Positions 34,857 through 49,800 of a stretch of 64,000 nt of DNA are shown piece after piece. Source of the stretch: Branchiostoma floridae (Eukaryota > Chordata > Leptocardii > Amphioxiformes > Branchiostomatidae); the NCBI RefSeq assembly GCF_000003815.2, contig NC_049981.1, positions 8,466,232-8,530,231 on the forward strand, read 5' to 3'. The position numbers were made by a program, and so were the translations under genes. The first letter of the stretch is position 1, and every line of letters begins with the position of its first letter. Below the pieces are notes generated by a model, which saw nothing but the letters and a program-made list of their open reading frames with translations, did no database searches and had not been told where the DNA came from.

Positions 34857-37800
34857 GTTAGTCTGTTTTTCTACATCTCACTGAAAAGAACTCCTGTAGT
34901 GTAAGTAACGTGTAATTCACTCGGCACTTAGAAATCGTAATTTCATTTCGCCGAATGTAGTTTCACTGTTTCCCCATGTGTGTATACGAGCCCACAGAAT
35001 GTTAGCCCCCTACGTGTACATACCTCAAAGTAGCCACACAGACATATTCTAAACCTCCGGCGAAGTCTTGCTTTGTTATTGGAAGGTAAATATGCTCACT
35101 AGGTAATTGTGCTATCTGTAATTCACTTTGTCTTCTCGGTACCAAACTTTCACGGTCTGAGAAAATGTAACTTGTTCTCACAACTAAATGTTCACGGTGA
35201 AGGTATTATTTGCTATTGTCACCAAGAAGAATTATTTGTTATCGGTAATGATAAGTTCACGTTAAAGTCATCACCATGAAAACAGTGAACATAAAAGTAC
35301 AATGAAATAATCAGGAATTACAGGTATCTAATTTGCTATCAATCTATTGTGATCTAAACAAGACGCTTGTATGTTAACAGAGCTTCAGATTGTAGCAATA
35401 TACTGGAAATGTATCTGATCTGAGCGATAGCTGGAACCAGAATGACATTTAATACCTACTTGTTATCAACATATTTAATGTGGTTATAATAGCATTTGGA
35501 AAGGATTCCTTCTAAGGATTGATTTACAAATATGGTTTTGATAAATGTATTTAATCGCGGCGGCTTATGTTAGTATTTTTCGTGGTGACCGCTTCACCGC
35601 GAAATTAAAACCGCAGCGAAATATATGCCCTGTCTTCTGTCCGCATACCGCCTTTTCTAAGCGCTGTGTTTCTTCTTCCTCTTTCTTTTGAGGCTACCAA
35701 CTTCAACATGCTGAAGACTTTGGCTTTAATATGTACCCACTGTAAGGTGTGCACCATCGCACACCCTACTCTTTTTTCAAAAGGTGTGGCGGATTCTTTA
35801 ACTTTAGTGAGGTGTGGCTCTCCCCCCACACGAGAACTCCATTCAACGTCTTATCCGAGGGACGTCCCTAGCCGAAGCAAGGTACTTTTTCACCTGAGTG
35901 AAGTGAAGGAAGCCGTGTTACGGACCTTTCCTAAGGGCACAAGATCGGTGTCACGGCAGGATTCGAACACGAGACCTGAGTCAAACACGCTGCCGCTGCG
36001 CCACACGATCGCACTTCTCCCACTGCTGTAGTATGATGCATTGAAGGCTGGTCGCATTGAAGGCTGGTCACGTACTAATGCAAGACACACTTGACACATG
36101 AAAACAGACCAAATCTTTATACATTTAAGACACGTATATATAGACCAGTGACAGTTGATCACACCAGCCCTGCCGATAGCGACTTATCTGTCTGTCCATA
36201 GTACGCTTGCCGAGTCATAGTAGGAGTGAGGCGGTGCTCTATAACTCGTTTTCCGACCGGCCGTCCGTAAAGACACGGTGTTTCCATTATGTGATTTTAG
36301 CTTTACGTTTGTTCCACCGCGAACACTTAATTTTCTCTTCATCGAACGTAAATGTAGTTACAGTACCGTCCACTCACAACTGAACAACATAAACACACGG
36401 ACGAATTATGTCCCATGCAACACTAGTCAGTGTCAGTGTTTTAATTTTTTTTTTCAAGAACACCATCAAGTATGTAATGCCAACACAGATGATTCTTTCA
36501 TTATCCGAAAACTGCCACAAAAACGCTTCATCGAAAAGTTTAGTGCACATGCATGCCCATGGGGCAAGTGGACAAAAACAGATACATGAAGTGATGGAAA
36601 GCAGGCGAATAATCTAAATATTAACATAAAAAGAATAAGTGATTGAATGTACAGACAGAATATACAATAGGGTTCTAAACCTACATTAACTACTGTTGCG
36701 GCGTTTGACTTCTTCTTTGAAAACAGTTGAAAATGAAAGTATTTTCTATGATAGGATGATTCGATGATCTCAGTGGGAAGAGTATATTTTGAGGTTTTTT
36801 TAACAACGAAAAGCTTGGTGTGATTTCGGACACTTTTCCGAATAGTCTGTTTCTTTCGGCATCAACTCTGGGGCATTCACAAAGGACATTTTCGACTGCA
36901 TTCGTCGTGTACTACTTACAAATTCTTTCATGAGCAGGTAGCTTTTTATATCTCCCTCTCTCTATTACCAACGGGTGCGAACTAAGTCTTAACTTACATA
37001 TTGCAGAGCGGTATTCAAAATTGTTATGACACAAGCAGTCTTCCATGTCGTATGCTGTTTTTAAGTTTTTGAAAAATCTAAGTTTTCTTTCGTCCACCGA
37101 TGAAAGGAAGTTTGAAAGTAAATGTCATTCAAACAATGTACAGGAATAGCTGTTGTCTATGATGTCTGTATTCCAGATGTATGAGTAGCCGCTGTTGTTA
37201 AGTATTTCCTTTACATGATGAATCCAATTTTTCCTGCGACTATTCTCTGGTAAATATTGTTGTGATAGAAGCGGATCTACTTGAAGTGGATGTGAAGAAA
37301 TGTTCGCTTGTCGTAGCCAGTATTGCACTATATGGAATGAAACATCTACATCAACTGGGTATTACCAAGCTCCGTTCTATATGCCGAATATAGAGAATAG
37401 AGGTTTGAGAGCAAAATTTATTAAATGTTAACCACCCACCCGGGATTCAGACCACGGTTCTTCTATTCCTAAGACCGCAGCGTTATCAACTGCGCTACAG
37501 AGACATGTGTTTGGCTTGTTCTCATTTAAATGTCGAAATGCTGTCGCCTGACTTTACGGCTTGATATGGAGAAAATTATAGACAACATCACTGGTTCCTT
37601 CATTTTTCCATAACCCCTGTAATGTTTTACAAAAGATGCACAACAACATTCGTATTGATTGATGGCTTTGACGGTTATTATAGCCACAACCAAAATCGGA
37701 CGTCAGACTCAGCGTAAAGCCGGGGGAATTGTGACAACCAGCAAAAAGCGTTAAAGCTTATGAGATCTACTAGTGCAGCACCAGTAATCCACGAGGCATT

Positions 37801-40800
37801 TAAAACTGAGAGAGTTGTCGTAGCCGCAGTGAGCCGAAGAGAATGGCAAGGAAAGTCCGTCAGAAAAAGGCCATGTACTTGTAATCTCTCGTCTGTCAGC
37901 GAGCGTTCTGGGGTCATGAATACGTCAGTGCAGAAGAGCAAAGATAATGGATATTCTAAACCTTACCCATATTTGTTTGAAAGGACCAGCATCTCACATC
38001 TCCTAGATTATACGCCTCCGTACACAAGGCACGAAGTGTGGTACATCGCTACCTGTCTTGATTTCACAACGATCTATATAAATTTAGATGTCAACATTTA
38101 AATGATCATGCATATCACATCTACCATCCAAACTTGGCGTGGAATATTAAGCAGTCAATATCATAAGCAAAGAGCGACGACTAAGATGGCTTCCCTATAT
38201 GTGAAGAAAGCTCACGGATTGGTTTCCAAAATCATACGCTACGGGGACGACCGCAAAACGGATGGGAAGACAAGATCAAAGTTCAAACAACCCCCCCCCA
38301 CTCCCTACTTGCCTCCTTAGGCCCCCTCCCTCTCTTATCTACTCGTTTCAGAGCTGCTTTATAGGTCTTACAGTATGGTCGAAGATTTCTTTAAGGGACG
38401 AAAATTAGTGCGAGTGGTCATCCATATAATCAAATATACATGGCGTAACAGGATAAAAGTAGAGCTTGCTGAAGAATCCTACTTGAATCGTCTGAAAATA
38501 AACCCCATCATTAGTCAGCTGTGGCGATATACGAGTGAACAAAGACCTTTCACATTGATATACAGCTCTGGCTGTGTTTTACCATCGAAAAGTCCATTGT
38601 TCTTTTCCGTTTCAGAGAGCGATAGCTTTCTTGGAATGCAAGCGGATTTATTTTTTACAACAAGGGTGAAATGACCCCCTTTAGGTCGTTTCGCTTGGCG
38701 GAGAGCAATTCCATCAAATTCGATATGACCATTACGTGTTTGGGTGAGACCTCTAACCCGCGGTACCACCTGCTATGCCCAAAACGAATTCCCGATGATA
38801 TCCTCGCTGTCATCCTCGGCACCATCCATACAGGATGTCTGCGTCAGCACGGTGAAAAGGTCTCGGTGTGTAGTACATGTTCCTGCTGAATTATTGGCAC
38901 CTTAAGCCTCAAACGATGAAAGCTATTTCATCAACTCGAAGGATGTGTGCTTGTAGGAAATTGAGTCAAAGTGACTTACCGGTGGGGAGTGGGAAGAAAG
39001 GTAACGTTACAACAAAGGAAAGTTCAAATCTAAGTCTATCGCTGCTTTTACAGTTTGTTAAAGATATCCCACTATGTAACCTTTTAGCCCCAAATTCGAC
39101 ACGTTCCTCGAGAACAAATCCCTTCACGTGAATGACATGTTCAGTCACGTTTTAGCTTATCTGCATCGTTTAATCATGTATTTCAAGTGTTTGGGAATTA
39201 TACAAAAACATTACGCTACAAAAGGTTCACTGAGTTTCCGAAATCGTCTTTAACTGGTGCAAATAACAACGTACTGCACACTGGTCGCATAAGGCCCTCT
39301 CCAGTTTGGCTAGATATTTATCTCCATGAAAAATGGAGACATAGTTTTGGGTGTGTCTGTGTGTGTCTGTCTGTGTGTCTGTGTGTGTGTGTGTGTTTGT
39401 GTCTGTGTTTGATATTTGTGGTCAGTATAATTCAAGAACCTTTAGATGGATTGTAATGATATTTGGAATGTGGGTAGGTGTTGGGAAGACGAAGGTCAGG
39501 GTCAATTTTGGGCCCCCTGGTATGTGACCTTGGTACTGCAGCAGAAATTCCGTTTTTTGTATCTTTTGACCTGGATGTGCTATGGTCTTGATGTTTTGGC
39601 GGCAGATAGCTCGTAAGTGGTGTATGATTGGGTCCCCTAGCAGGTTGCTCTGGGGCGTTTTTCTCAAAATCTTCTAAGGAAGATAACTGGACAAGGGAAC
39701 AAGTTTAGATGATATTTGGTATGTAGGGAGCTGAGACAGAGATGTACATAATCAAGTGCAAATTATGCAAACTGGCACTTAATTTGCATAAACAATGAGG
39801 GAAATCTATATTTGTAGTGTTTGCCATCATTAGACTGAAATACCTGTCATATATGTAGTTTGTGGCTGGTGGAACATTAACAGATATCAATTATGCAAAT
39901 GCTGTGTTGAAATGTCAGTAGGCACTCCACGTGTAGTTAAGCACATAAGCCAGTGGGAAGCCATCGGTGGCCATGTGTTGGTTTGGAGGATCACAAATGG
40001 TGATGTATGATGTTGTAACATTCCTCCCTGGATATTGGAATGCCATTATATACTGTGGATGTATTTGTAAATGTGTTAAGAAGCAGGGACATCTAGGAAA
40101 ACTACATTGTCCTAATGTTACACAGCTGGGCTTTAAAGGACAGAAAGAAGCAAACAAATAAACAAACAAACAACCAAACAGTCACACCGAAAACAACACC
40201 TTATCTCATGAAGGTGATGATAGTTACAAGAATGTACTTTTCGTTGGTCAGTAACGTGTGAAAAGCTTCGAAGATCTCTTGTTATACTTATCATAGAATA
40301 GCATTGTGGGCATTACCCAATATAATTAAGTTCATCCTCCATTGCTTTTCTTATACAGTATCTCCATGTTCTCTTGAAAGCCGGGTAGTTATAAAGCCTA
40401 AAGGAGTTCTGAATTGCAGAAGAGAGTGTTATTGTCCAATAGATATCAATTGTATGAACTGAAAATGCATACTACTTCACATTATACGATATAGTACCCA
40501 CTAGTCTCACGCGCTTTAAAAAGCATTCAGTATTCTGCAAAACTACCCAATTTATAAATTGACTGATAAATCAAATAGTCTCAGCTTATGTCTGGTACAA
40601 TGTGTTTCACAAGGTCTGACAAATCAAGGTGACAAATCCAATTTGAGGGGAGATAAGAAAAAACTAGTCTTCTATGTGTTCTTTGCTATGTTGTGAGCAA
40701 TTGACCTTCTTGGTGTGCTTATCGCTTCACATTCATGCCGAAAATATTCACGATGAAGGAAGTGTCTACGTACAGGAGATACATGGTCTAGTAAGTATCA

Positions 40801-43800
40801 TATTAATTTACAAACACACGTTGTGCAATTCACCACAAGTGAAATTCTGAAAAATGTCGGCTGATTATGTATTCATTGATACATAATCTGTTCACTTCCT
40901 TCTGAAGTTTAATACCCCTTTAAGGTTTGGAGGCGACAAGGCCTGTCGCAAATGTACTTTCATGTATGCTATCAATCGCATCCATTAACTTAATAGGATG
41001 ATCATCTGCGTGATGACGCACTGTTACGCTGTGTCAAAAACTATTACACTTAAACTGCATGCGAACGTGCCTTACATTTCAAGTGTTTGTCAAGTGCTTT
41101 CACTTCCGTTTGTATCTTGCCGTCCTAGAATCACTTGAATACACATTCAGTACTTAATATCATGAGATGTGGTGTCTTTGTTTGCATGTAATGATAACTA
41201 AGCCTAGACATGATATGTTGACATCCTTCTATCTCATGAATCTCATCATCATGGTCTAGTCAGTTCAGATTGTTTTGGGGGGTTACAGCGCCTGGTGTGG
41301 GCGTAGCGGCCAATCCTGGAGTCACAGACTGTTGCAGTTGTCACAGGACTGAGGTGTAATCCTTGTCTGGTTGTGTGGGGGCTGTGTGCCACCCTTTGGT
41401 CCTCTCTCCTCTTCTCGCTGGTTTTAATGCCAGCCTTGACAGCTTGTCACCCGCTGCTGCGGTCAGCGGCCACTGCCTCCCAGTTTGTTGGGTTGAAATT
41501 GCCGGACTTCACGTCACGTTTCAGGACGGACCTTGTTGCAGGTCTGGAGCCGGTGACAAGCTCGCCATCCAACACATCCTTTTGTATTCGGCCGTCACCC
41601 TTTCGCCTAACATGACCGAGCCATCTCAGTCGCCTCTGGATAAGCACGGCAAACATAATGGGCATTCCGGCCTGTGTCAGGACATCCTTGTTGGGGACAC
41701 GGTCTTGCCAGCTGATGCCAAGTATTCTTCTGAGACAGCGCACGTGGAAGTTGTTGAGTCGGCCTTCTTGGTGAAAGTACAGTGTCCAGGCTTCACTGCC
41801 GTACCAGAGCGTGCTAAGTACACACGCCTAGCATACCGCTATCTTGTTGTTGATAGTTAGCATGGCGTTGCCCCATACATGGTTTCCTGGCTAGGCGAGC
41901 CAATGCTGTTGCTGCTTTGTCGATGCACTTATCCAGCTCTGCGTCCAGTGACAGGTTGTTTGAGATGGTAGGTGAACTCACCCACCACCTCGAGGATGAT
42001 CAGTGAGATGCTAGGAGTGATACTTACGTCCTGGGCCATGGCGTCGGTCGTCTCTTTGATGCTGATCGTGAGGGCAAACACTTTGCCTGCATGATTGATT
42101 GAAGCAGTTTATGAGTCGCTATATTACCTACTCTGTGTGTGCGACCCAGCCAGCGTCGTCCGTGCATGTCTTCATGAAAAGACGAAATCATGCTCAGGAG
42201 TTTGGGAGGACATCCAATCTTCTGCATCAGGGTAAAAAGGCCTTGTCCACTGACCAAGTCAAAAGGCTTGGTCAGATCGATGAACGCAATGTACAATGTG
42301 CGTCTTTGTTCTCGATACTTAGTGAGAAGGCCATGTTGATGGTTGATCTTTCTGCTCTGAAGCCGCACTGTGCGCTTTGATAAACTCGCTCTGCAAGAGT
42401 CTGTAACCGGTTTAGCACTATGCGGACGAAGGCTGTCCCAACGGTGCTGTGAAGGGATATTCCACAGTAGTTATTGCAGTCACTGCGGTCACCTTTGTTC
42501 TTGTAGAGCGTGATGATATTAGCGTCACGCATGTCTTGAGGAAGTTCCGAACTGTTCCTTCTTCCCGGTACTGGAGTAAGAGCTCTGAGACAGCAGCTCG
42601 ATGGGAGTCTGGTCTCTTGTAATGCAGCAATGTCAGTATTAAGCCTGTCCAGCTCGCGGTTGATGATGGCTGTTTTCTTGTAGATGGTCGGATAGGCCTA
42701 GACACATTGTCCTGACGTTCCAGCTTGCCAGACGCAAGATAGATGATTTCACTTTCTTAGCAATACCTTGAGTGTTGGGATTTCCGCCCGCTTTTCATGT
42801 TTGACAAACACTAAATTATAAGCTCCAGGCACCCTCAGAAGCAGCATACGTTGTCGAACCGACACTTTAGTATTGGCCGGAGTTGCCCGGCTTGAGGCGG
42901 GTGGTGGTCGGACAATGGTCCATCCCAACGTCAAAGTTGTCCCGTGGCGTCCTTCCTGTGCCCCAATTTGAAAGGGCTTAGAACCCGTAAACTGACAACC
43001 TCCGGTTTGTGTCCACACTGTGCAGTGGGGATGGAGTAACTGTATCCCTCTCCGGTGCGCGAAGCCAGGGTAGGTATATGGAAATCCTGGGTGGCCCAAT
43101 CTTCAGGATCCCCCTCTCGGCCTTACTGACCGGGTCCAAAGCAAAGCATATCGTTTGGTGTCAGCTTGGCTGCAGGAGATGCCGGAACGGTGTTCACATG
43201 AAGCAGTGAACCGCCTAACGGGTCTCCACTCCGCTCTGGCCGTTGACTGCCTAGAAACTTTATCTGCTATCAAGTCACATATGATAACGAATTAATTCCT
43301 GTTATCTAGAATGACCTTATCATGAATTGTGTGGAATAATGTGTTTATCAATTTTACTCCCACCATATAAGATTCAATCAGACGGTTATAACATGCTTTT
43401 CCCACAATATATTTGGCCGTACCACACACGAAGTGATGGAGTGTTTCATTATCTAACCTTTCAATATCCAAAGTACCACATCTGTCATCTTCTGCAATAA
43501 ACCTCCCCTGCAGTAAGTCTTTTTTGTAGGATTGCATGGCGTAATCTACAGCGCGTTGGGCGTCGTGCTACCAATCTTGTCGTGCTACCAATCTTGGTAG
43601 TTGGGCGTCGTGCTACCAACCTCAGCAAAGGAACTTTGCACGACGTTCCTCACTTCACTCAGAGGTGGAAACGAGTACCTAGCTGCGGTTCGGGCCGTCC
43701 CTCGGATAGGACGTGACGTCCCGTGTTACAGGAGAGCCTCAAACACGTTATAAGAACCCAGCACACCTTTCGAAAATGAGTAGGGGCATGTCCCGGTGTG

Positions 43801-46800
43801 TGATGGTGCAAATCCTTCGATATGGAGTTGGTGATTCACTTTAAATCACTCGGATTGAGGCCTGGCGAACCTCCGTCTCGCATCAGCCACACGGTGATTT
43901 TCTTCATTCACTCTGACGGGAGACCTGGCGCATCCCCGTCTTGTAATTAGGTGTGTAACCCCATAAGGGGCGGTCAGTGACCCGTCTTGTGTAAGCACGT
44001 CGGCCGATGATGAAGCCTCCTTGAAGGACGTTAAAGGAAACTTGTAGAGATTTGGACACTTTTGATCATAAGAATTTATGCCATATGTGGGCCGTGATAC
44101 CGGCCCATACGGGCGTATGACCCAGGATTAGAATGATTCGAACGCACTTCGCGCGCGCGCCGCTGTCAAGAATTGAAATACGTCGGAATCAACGGGTTTT
44201 TGTGCGATAGAACCTAATCTTGCAACTTTTGGTGCACTTCGCATCGAAATGTACGTTTTTGGGGGTGGGGGTGGGGGTGGTATGGCATAAACAAAATACA
44301 ACACGGTGTACATTGTATTCCGCATCACCCTCGGTCCCAGCTCTCCCGAGGGTCGTGTCGGCCTACGGCCCATCCTATACCCGCGGCCAGGCTGATACCT
44401 CGGGTGATACGGATTACACCGTGTTGTATATTACATACACATGCAGCTTAGTTTGCATTATAGACACGTCGAGATTGCGCTCTAGATGTATTTCTAAATC
44501 AGGTCATTAAAGCATTCTAAAATGTGACATCTCTACGCCAGACCACAAGTAGCGAACGGTTCGTGAAATTTTTTACCAATCCACAAAAATATCACTAGGT
44601 TCATAAATAATTTGGCTCACGCTGATCAAATTTAAGACAAAATTTAAGACGGAATGGACTAACGAAATATGAACTAGAGTTCGGCGACCTCATACCTCCA
44701 TGAAAATTTAGAGCTTTTGTAAATTTCATGCAATTGACTAACACATTAACATAATTTATGCATGGCGTTGTTCAGCATTCACTAACGTACACATGTCACA
44801 ATTATAAAATTCCCATTATTAATCATAAAGCGGTTTTGCAATTTTTACATAAATTATGCAAATAAGTTCCTCATTACCATATTTGGTATCTGCTTATATT
44901 CCACCTATCATAATTAATATGTGTTACATTTATTGAAGTCCAGTTATTGAAAACAACGGAATTATACAATTTCCTCATTAATTATGCAAATTAACTCCTC
45001 ATTTGCATAACATGCATATCATTATGAACATCTTTGCCCCAAGGTACCCGCATGCCTAATATGATGCCAATCCGTCAATACTTTCTGCATTTATCCTCTT
45101 AGGAATGTCTTGACAAATATGCCCCTGCAGTTCCCAAATTAGATGTTAGGGAAACTTACCCCACTTTGTCATGACACTAAAAGCTATCTACCATCCAAAT
45201 GTCACGACCATATCACGTACGGGACAAGAGATACATTGAAAAAACTGCTATGATAGAGTATTCTCATTAATTATGCAAATGTACTCCTATTATGCATAAT
45301 TAGTATTTTATTTTGTACAACATTGTCTAAGGCACCTACATACCAAAAATCATGAAAATCCGTTGTTCCCTTCTTGAGTTATCGTCTTCAGAAGTTTTTG
45401 ACAAAAATGCCCCTGCTATCCCAAAACTAGCCGCCAGGGGGCCCAAACTTTTTTCACTTATTCCTGAGCACAAGAGCTATCTAACACCTCAAAATCGTGA
45501 CCATAACTTGTTCAGAACACGAGATAGCAAAACCGGAAGTTGCGCTGCAGTACCAAGGAAGCCGCTAGGGGGCCCAAAATCTAATCGTTTCTAGCTTTCA
45601 TCACATCCCACCAACACACCAAGTATGAAAGCAATCCGCCCAGCCGTTCTTGAGTTATCTTGTTGACAGACGGACACACACACACACACACACACAAACG
45701 CAGGGTAAAATATAACCTCCATGACATTTCATGGAGGTAATAATGATTGCAGAGCACAAACATTACGGACGCTACCTTGCAATACGGATCAGGCATTTGG
45801 CTTGTACAGTTTTACACATCACTAAGTTCCAACACGTAAGAGTATCTGAATTCGTGAACTTAGAGCATGTCTTGGACAAAACTGAAAGGGCTCGATTTCC
45901 ATTCTGTTTGATGGCTTCAGTTGTTATTTGAAAGTCGATTTTCTTCTACTGCATAACGTTACCTGTTGAGACATCTACTGCGTCCCAATTTTCCCCAACA
46001 AATAGAGAAAGCTCTTTGTCAAAACCCTTTTGACCTTTGCAGATTGCTGCCCACTGGATACCCCAAGTTTTACAAACTAATTCTGTGCTCAAGCACTCTG
46101 TGATGGACGGAAGTGACTCAAGTTTACTATGGCTAGGTAATTACCTCCGCGAAACGGCGGTTTTGTAGTGATTTAGTGTTTCTGGTTTGTCTTGCTGGGT
46201 TCTGTACACAGTTCCGCCACTGACATCGATTTTCGCCAAATGTGACAGGGGTATAGGGACGGTGACCAACGTTCACTGAGACTTCGGTTGAATAAAATAC
46301 TTGGTTAAGCTGTATAGAACCATAGTCTGTATTTGCCAAAAAGCAGTTACTCGAGCAACTGGATACCATTTTGGAAACGGTGAGACGTTTCAACTAGCAT
46401 CCACTAGTTTTCGTCAGTGACAATCTAATCTAACATACATCGAGGTAGTCTGCATTTGCCATATATATCACACGAACATCCCATTACATTTTCATATATG
46501 ACATAAACACCCCATAACATTAGTCGACCACTCATCTTTCTAAACCTTCTCGTGATGTCAGAACGGCGTTCTCTAAATGGGAAGCAGATCTGTCAGTGGT
46601 TGCGTTTCTGCCAAACAAAATGGTCCTCCAAGAATCCATTTAACTCCATGATTACAAGAAGTGCACCGATTCCAGAACCTACGACAGTCCGCTGGAGTAT
46701 GCATTTCCTGTGCCTTTCGTCGATTGCCCCCGGCTGACGTGTTCTCCGCACGAACACAACATGTGAGAACGTGAGCTGCCTGCAGAAACGACCTGTTATA

Positions 46801-49800
46801 AATACAGTGTTCTGGTATGGCGACAAAATTGTTAATTGGGCTGCCCTGTTAGAGACAGGCATGGATTTGTGCTATTTCTTTCAGGGGTAGTCACGCCATT
46901 TTCAAAAACATGGAGACGTATGTTGTAAACCGATGAGCTCGTGTGTTACGGATTACTCGCTTATAAATCCACTTTCATGCTTCGCTGTATCATATCATAG
47001 TGAATGATACTGAATGTAAAAAAACGTGTCTCACAAGTGATTGTCAGTTGTTGAAGGGAAAGTTGGAGCATCGCCGAAGGGATCTGATTTGCAGTCACGA
47101 CCTTGCGTGTTTGATAAGTGTAAACGATTCAAGCCTGTGATTTAGAATTGAGCTCTATATGTTTGATCCGTGATCCCAATATCTAGATTTAATAAGGCCA
47201 TGTTGATTTGATTATACTGCAAAACTGATGCAAGGGTGCGAAAAATACAACGTTTGGCCCACTGAAATCCGAGTGGTCAGGAAGGTTGAAGAAAAGACTA
47301 AAAGCACAGAGTAAGACATCCAAAAAAGATGGATTCTTTATTTCTATTCTTTCACGCCTTCGTCTTTGTCTTTGAAATTCAGACTTTGAAATTGACAACA
47401 TCCGTTTTACAATATTTTTGTTGCAATTTACGGCAAACATTTGTTCCTTCCACAGCTGAAGTTCCGAATCTTGCATGGCGGCCTCCTATACATATAAATG
47501 TGGACAAATTATCGTAACCGAAAGGAAAGTGCATGGGAATAAGGCCTACCAAACCAGCCGTGATGGAATGATGGATTGAAACTTCGTTATCTATCTAAAC
47601 GTGCGTACAGCTATAATTACAGCTGGAATTGTCGGGTCGCCTGGCGTATTAGTTGTAGGTTGTTGAACACAGAACCCAGAAGTACTGGGCTCGAATCCTT
47701 TCAGGCTACCGAACTTGTGCCCTTGCAAAAGATACTTTAATAACACGACTTTCCTCACTTCACCCAGGTGTAGAAATGGGTACCTGACTGGAGAGGTAAA
47801 AGGCAGTGGGAACACGGCCCATTGGCGAACTTGAGCTTCGTGTTGCCGACCGTTGAACACCAGCCTAATATCATCAGGAACTACGAGCCGTATTAATATT
47901 CGCGTTCTCTAGTAAAGCTGTTGATAGTTGACACACATACAGATTTTCATCGAAAACATAACCCTCTTGGCGAAGTAATTGACGCTTTCTTGTAGCCGGT
48001 TCCGGTAACCTCCTATCATAAAAGTGTATGAGTCATTATGATCTACGTTTGGTATTGTGTTGCCTTTCTCATTCCCTTTTCACTAAAATGGTGAGGAAAT
48101 ATCCTTCCTAGAAGTCTTCCTTCCTAGTACCAACGGGCCGTGTCGATTTTTATAAGGCGAAGAAATCCCTCCAACCTACGAGGGATGGAATGGGGGCGTG
48201 CAGTGAGGTTCAATCACACAGTTATCTCATTCATAGCATTCAGTCAGTCTCAGCATGGGTGGGAATGGAAATTGTCCACAGAATCAATAGCGAGGAAATG
48301 TAAGGCAATTTCTTTAATCAGGGTATCTGGGAGGAAGATCTTAGCGATATAACAAACTGCCTAGTTGATTGAAAGCCGTTCCGTCTAGTTTGTAACGTAA
48401 GAAGTTGGCATATCAAAACGCCAGTGGGGTTTGAGGATCAGAACAGTATCGCTAAGTAGCACACCTCTGATATCGCTCAGGAGGGGCCTATTAAAACTAA
48501 CGAGCGCTATGAGAGCGGTTTCTCTCCTGTCACGAATCTCGGATATCCCTAACATAAAGGGATAGATCAATGCAGGTCGGCTCGGATCTCGTTAAGTCGA
48601 CGGTAAGTCGTCAGTAATTACTAGTGCGGCTATTTCACTGGACCGCGACTAGTTTGCAACAAACTGTTCATTGCGGCAAATTAGTCGCCAATTTTCCTTT
48701 GCGGTCATACTAAGGTTATCTTTTGAAGCTCAGATGACCAGGTTATCAGAAACCTATGTACAACGACTGAAATGGGAAGATGAGATGGGAAATGATAAAA
48801 GGATGTAAAATTATGGTACTTGGCGCAACATCCGTAACGTACATTGTACCCTGTGCGATTGTTGAGCAATAAAATTCATTCATTCATTCATTCATACATG
48901 TACTATGAAAATATAACAAACTTAGAAAAAGCGGCTATGATAGAATATTCTCATTAATTATAAAATGTACTCATATTTTGCATAATTAGTATCTCATTTT
49001 ATACAACATTGTCTCAGGTACCTACATACCCCAAATCATGAAAATCCGCTGTTCCCTTCTTGAATTCATCCTCTTTAGAAGTTTTTGACAAAAATGCCCC
49101 TGTCATCCCAAAACTAGCCGCTAGGGGGCAAAAACTCATGTCACTAATTCATGAGATAAATATAGTTATCTAACACCGAAAAATCGTTACCATAACTTTT
49201 TCAGAGCACGAGATAGCAACACCGAAAGTTGCGTTGCAGTACCAAGGAAGCCGCTAGGGGCCCAAAATCTAATCATTTCCAGCTTTCATCACACATTACC
49301 AATACACCAAGTATGAAACCAACCCACCAAGCCATTCTTGAGTTATCTTGTTTACTTACAGACAGAAGCAGGGTAAAATATAACGTCCATGACATTTCAT
49401 GGAGGTAAAAAGAATTTATAGTTACAGAAATCACCAGATAGAACGCACACGAACCGAATATACCCGTTTTCACTTTATCATGTAACATGTAATGATATAT
49501 GTTCATGCAATGATATATGTCTAATACACATTTATTAAAACAAGCAAACATTCAAACTGACTCAGTACTTATTATAGAATTAAATGGTGCCTGTTAGGAT
49601 CTAATTCGCGCCTACTTCGCGCCCGTTGGTGCATTTTAGCGCCTATTCATGTGTCTAGTTCGCGCCAATTCGCGGCATTTTCCCACTTGCGCTTTAAAAA
49701 AAATGCCGGTGCATTGGTGCCTGTTTGCACCAGTTGGCGAATGTCAATTGCCAAGTGTCACTAACAGGGTTGGCCCTGTGGGATATCCTATTGACGTATA

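Larger units (their letters stand above)
41280..43250 (-). mobile_element. Non-LTR retrotransposon (LINE), decayed copy
   Basis: Reading the minus strand from 43250: a 5-prime part, ASWNVRTMC and ALQETRLP-like text (start of the AP-endonuclease domain), a large deletion, then reverse-transcriptase blocks NIITLYKNKGDRSDCNNYCG (finger), GFRAERSTIN and FIDLTKPFD (palm motif A), and at the 3-prime end RCLRRILGISWQDRV, RRLRWLGHV and ELVTGSRP. The catalytic YADD block is missing or destroyed. Frameshifts separate nearly every block. The 165-codon open frame on the plus strand at 41363-41860 is only its antisense. Confidence 0.88.
44692..45740. repeat. Hairpin-ended dispersed repeat, full-length copy
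   Basis: Starts CATACCTCCATGAAAATTT and ends with a hairpin, ACCTCCATGA/TCATGGAGGT, at 45716-45738. Between are several ATGCAAAT octamers, repeated text of the form GACAAAAATGCCCCTGC, CTTGAGTTATCTTGTTGACAG and an AC microsatellite. Two copies of a CTCF-like core lie at 45431 and 45562. No protein frame is conserved. Confidence 0.75.

Noticed and set aside
41363-41860. 165-codon plus-strand frame
   Set aside because: Antisense of the LINE C-terminal region, which reads sensibly on the minus strand.
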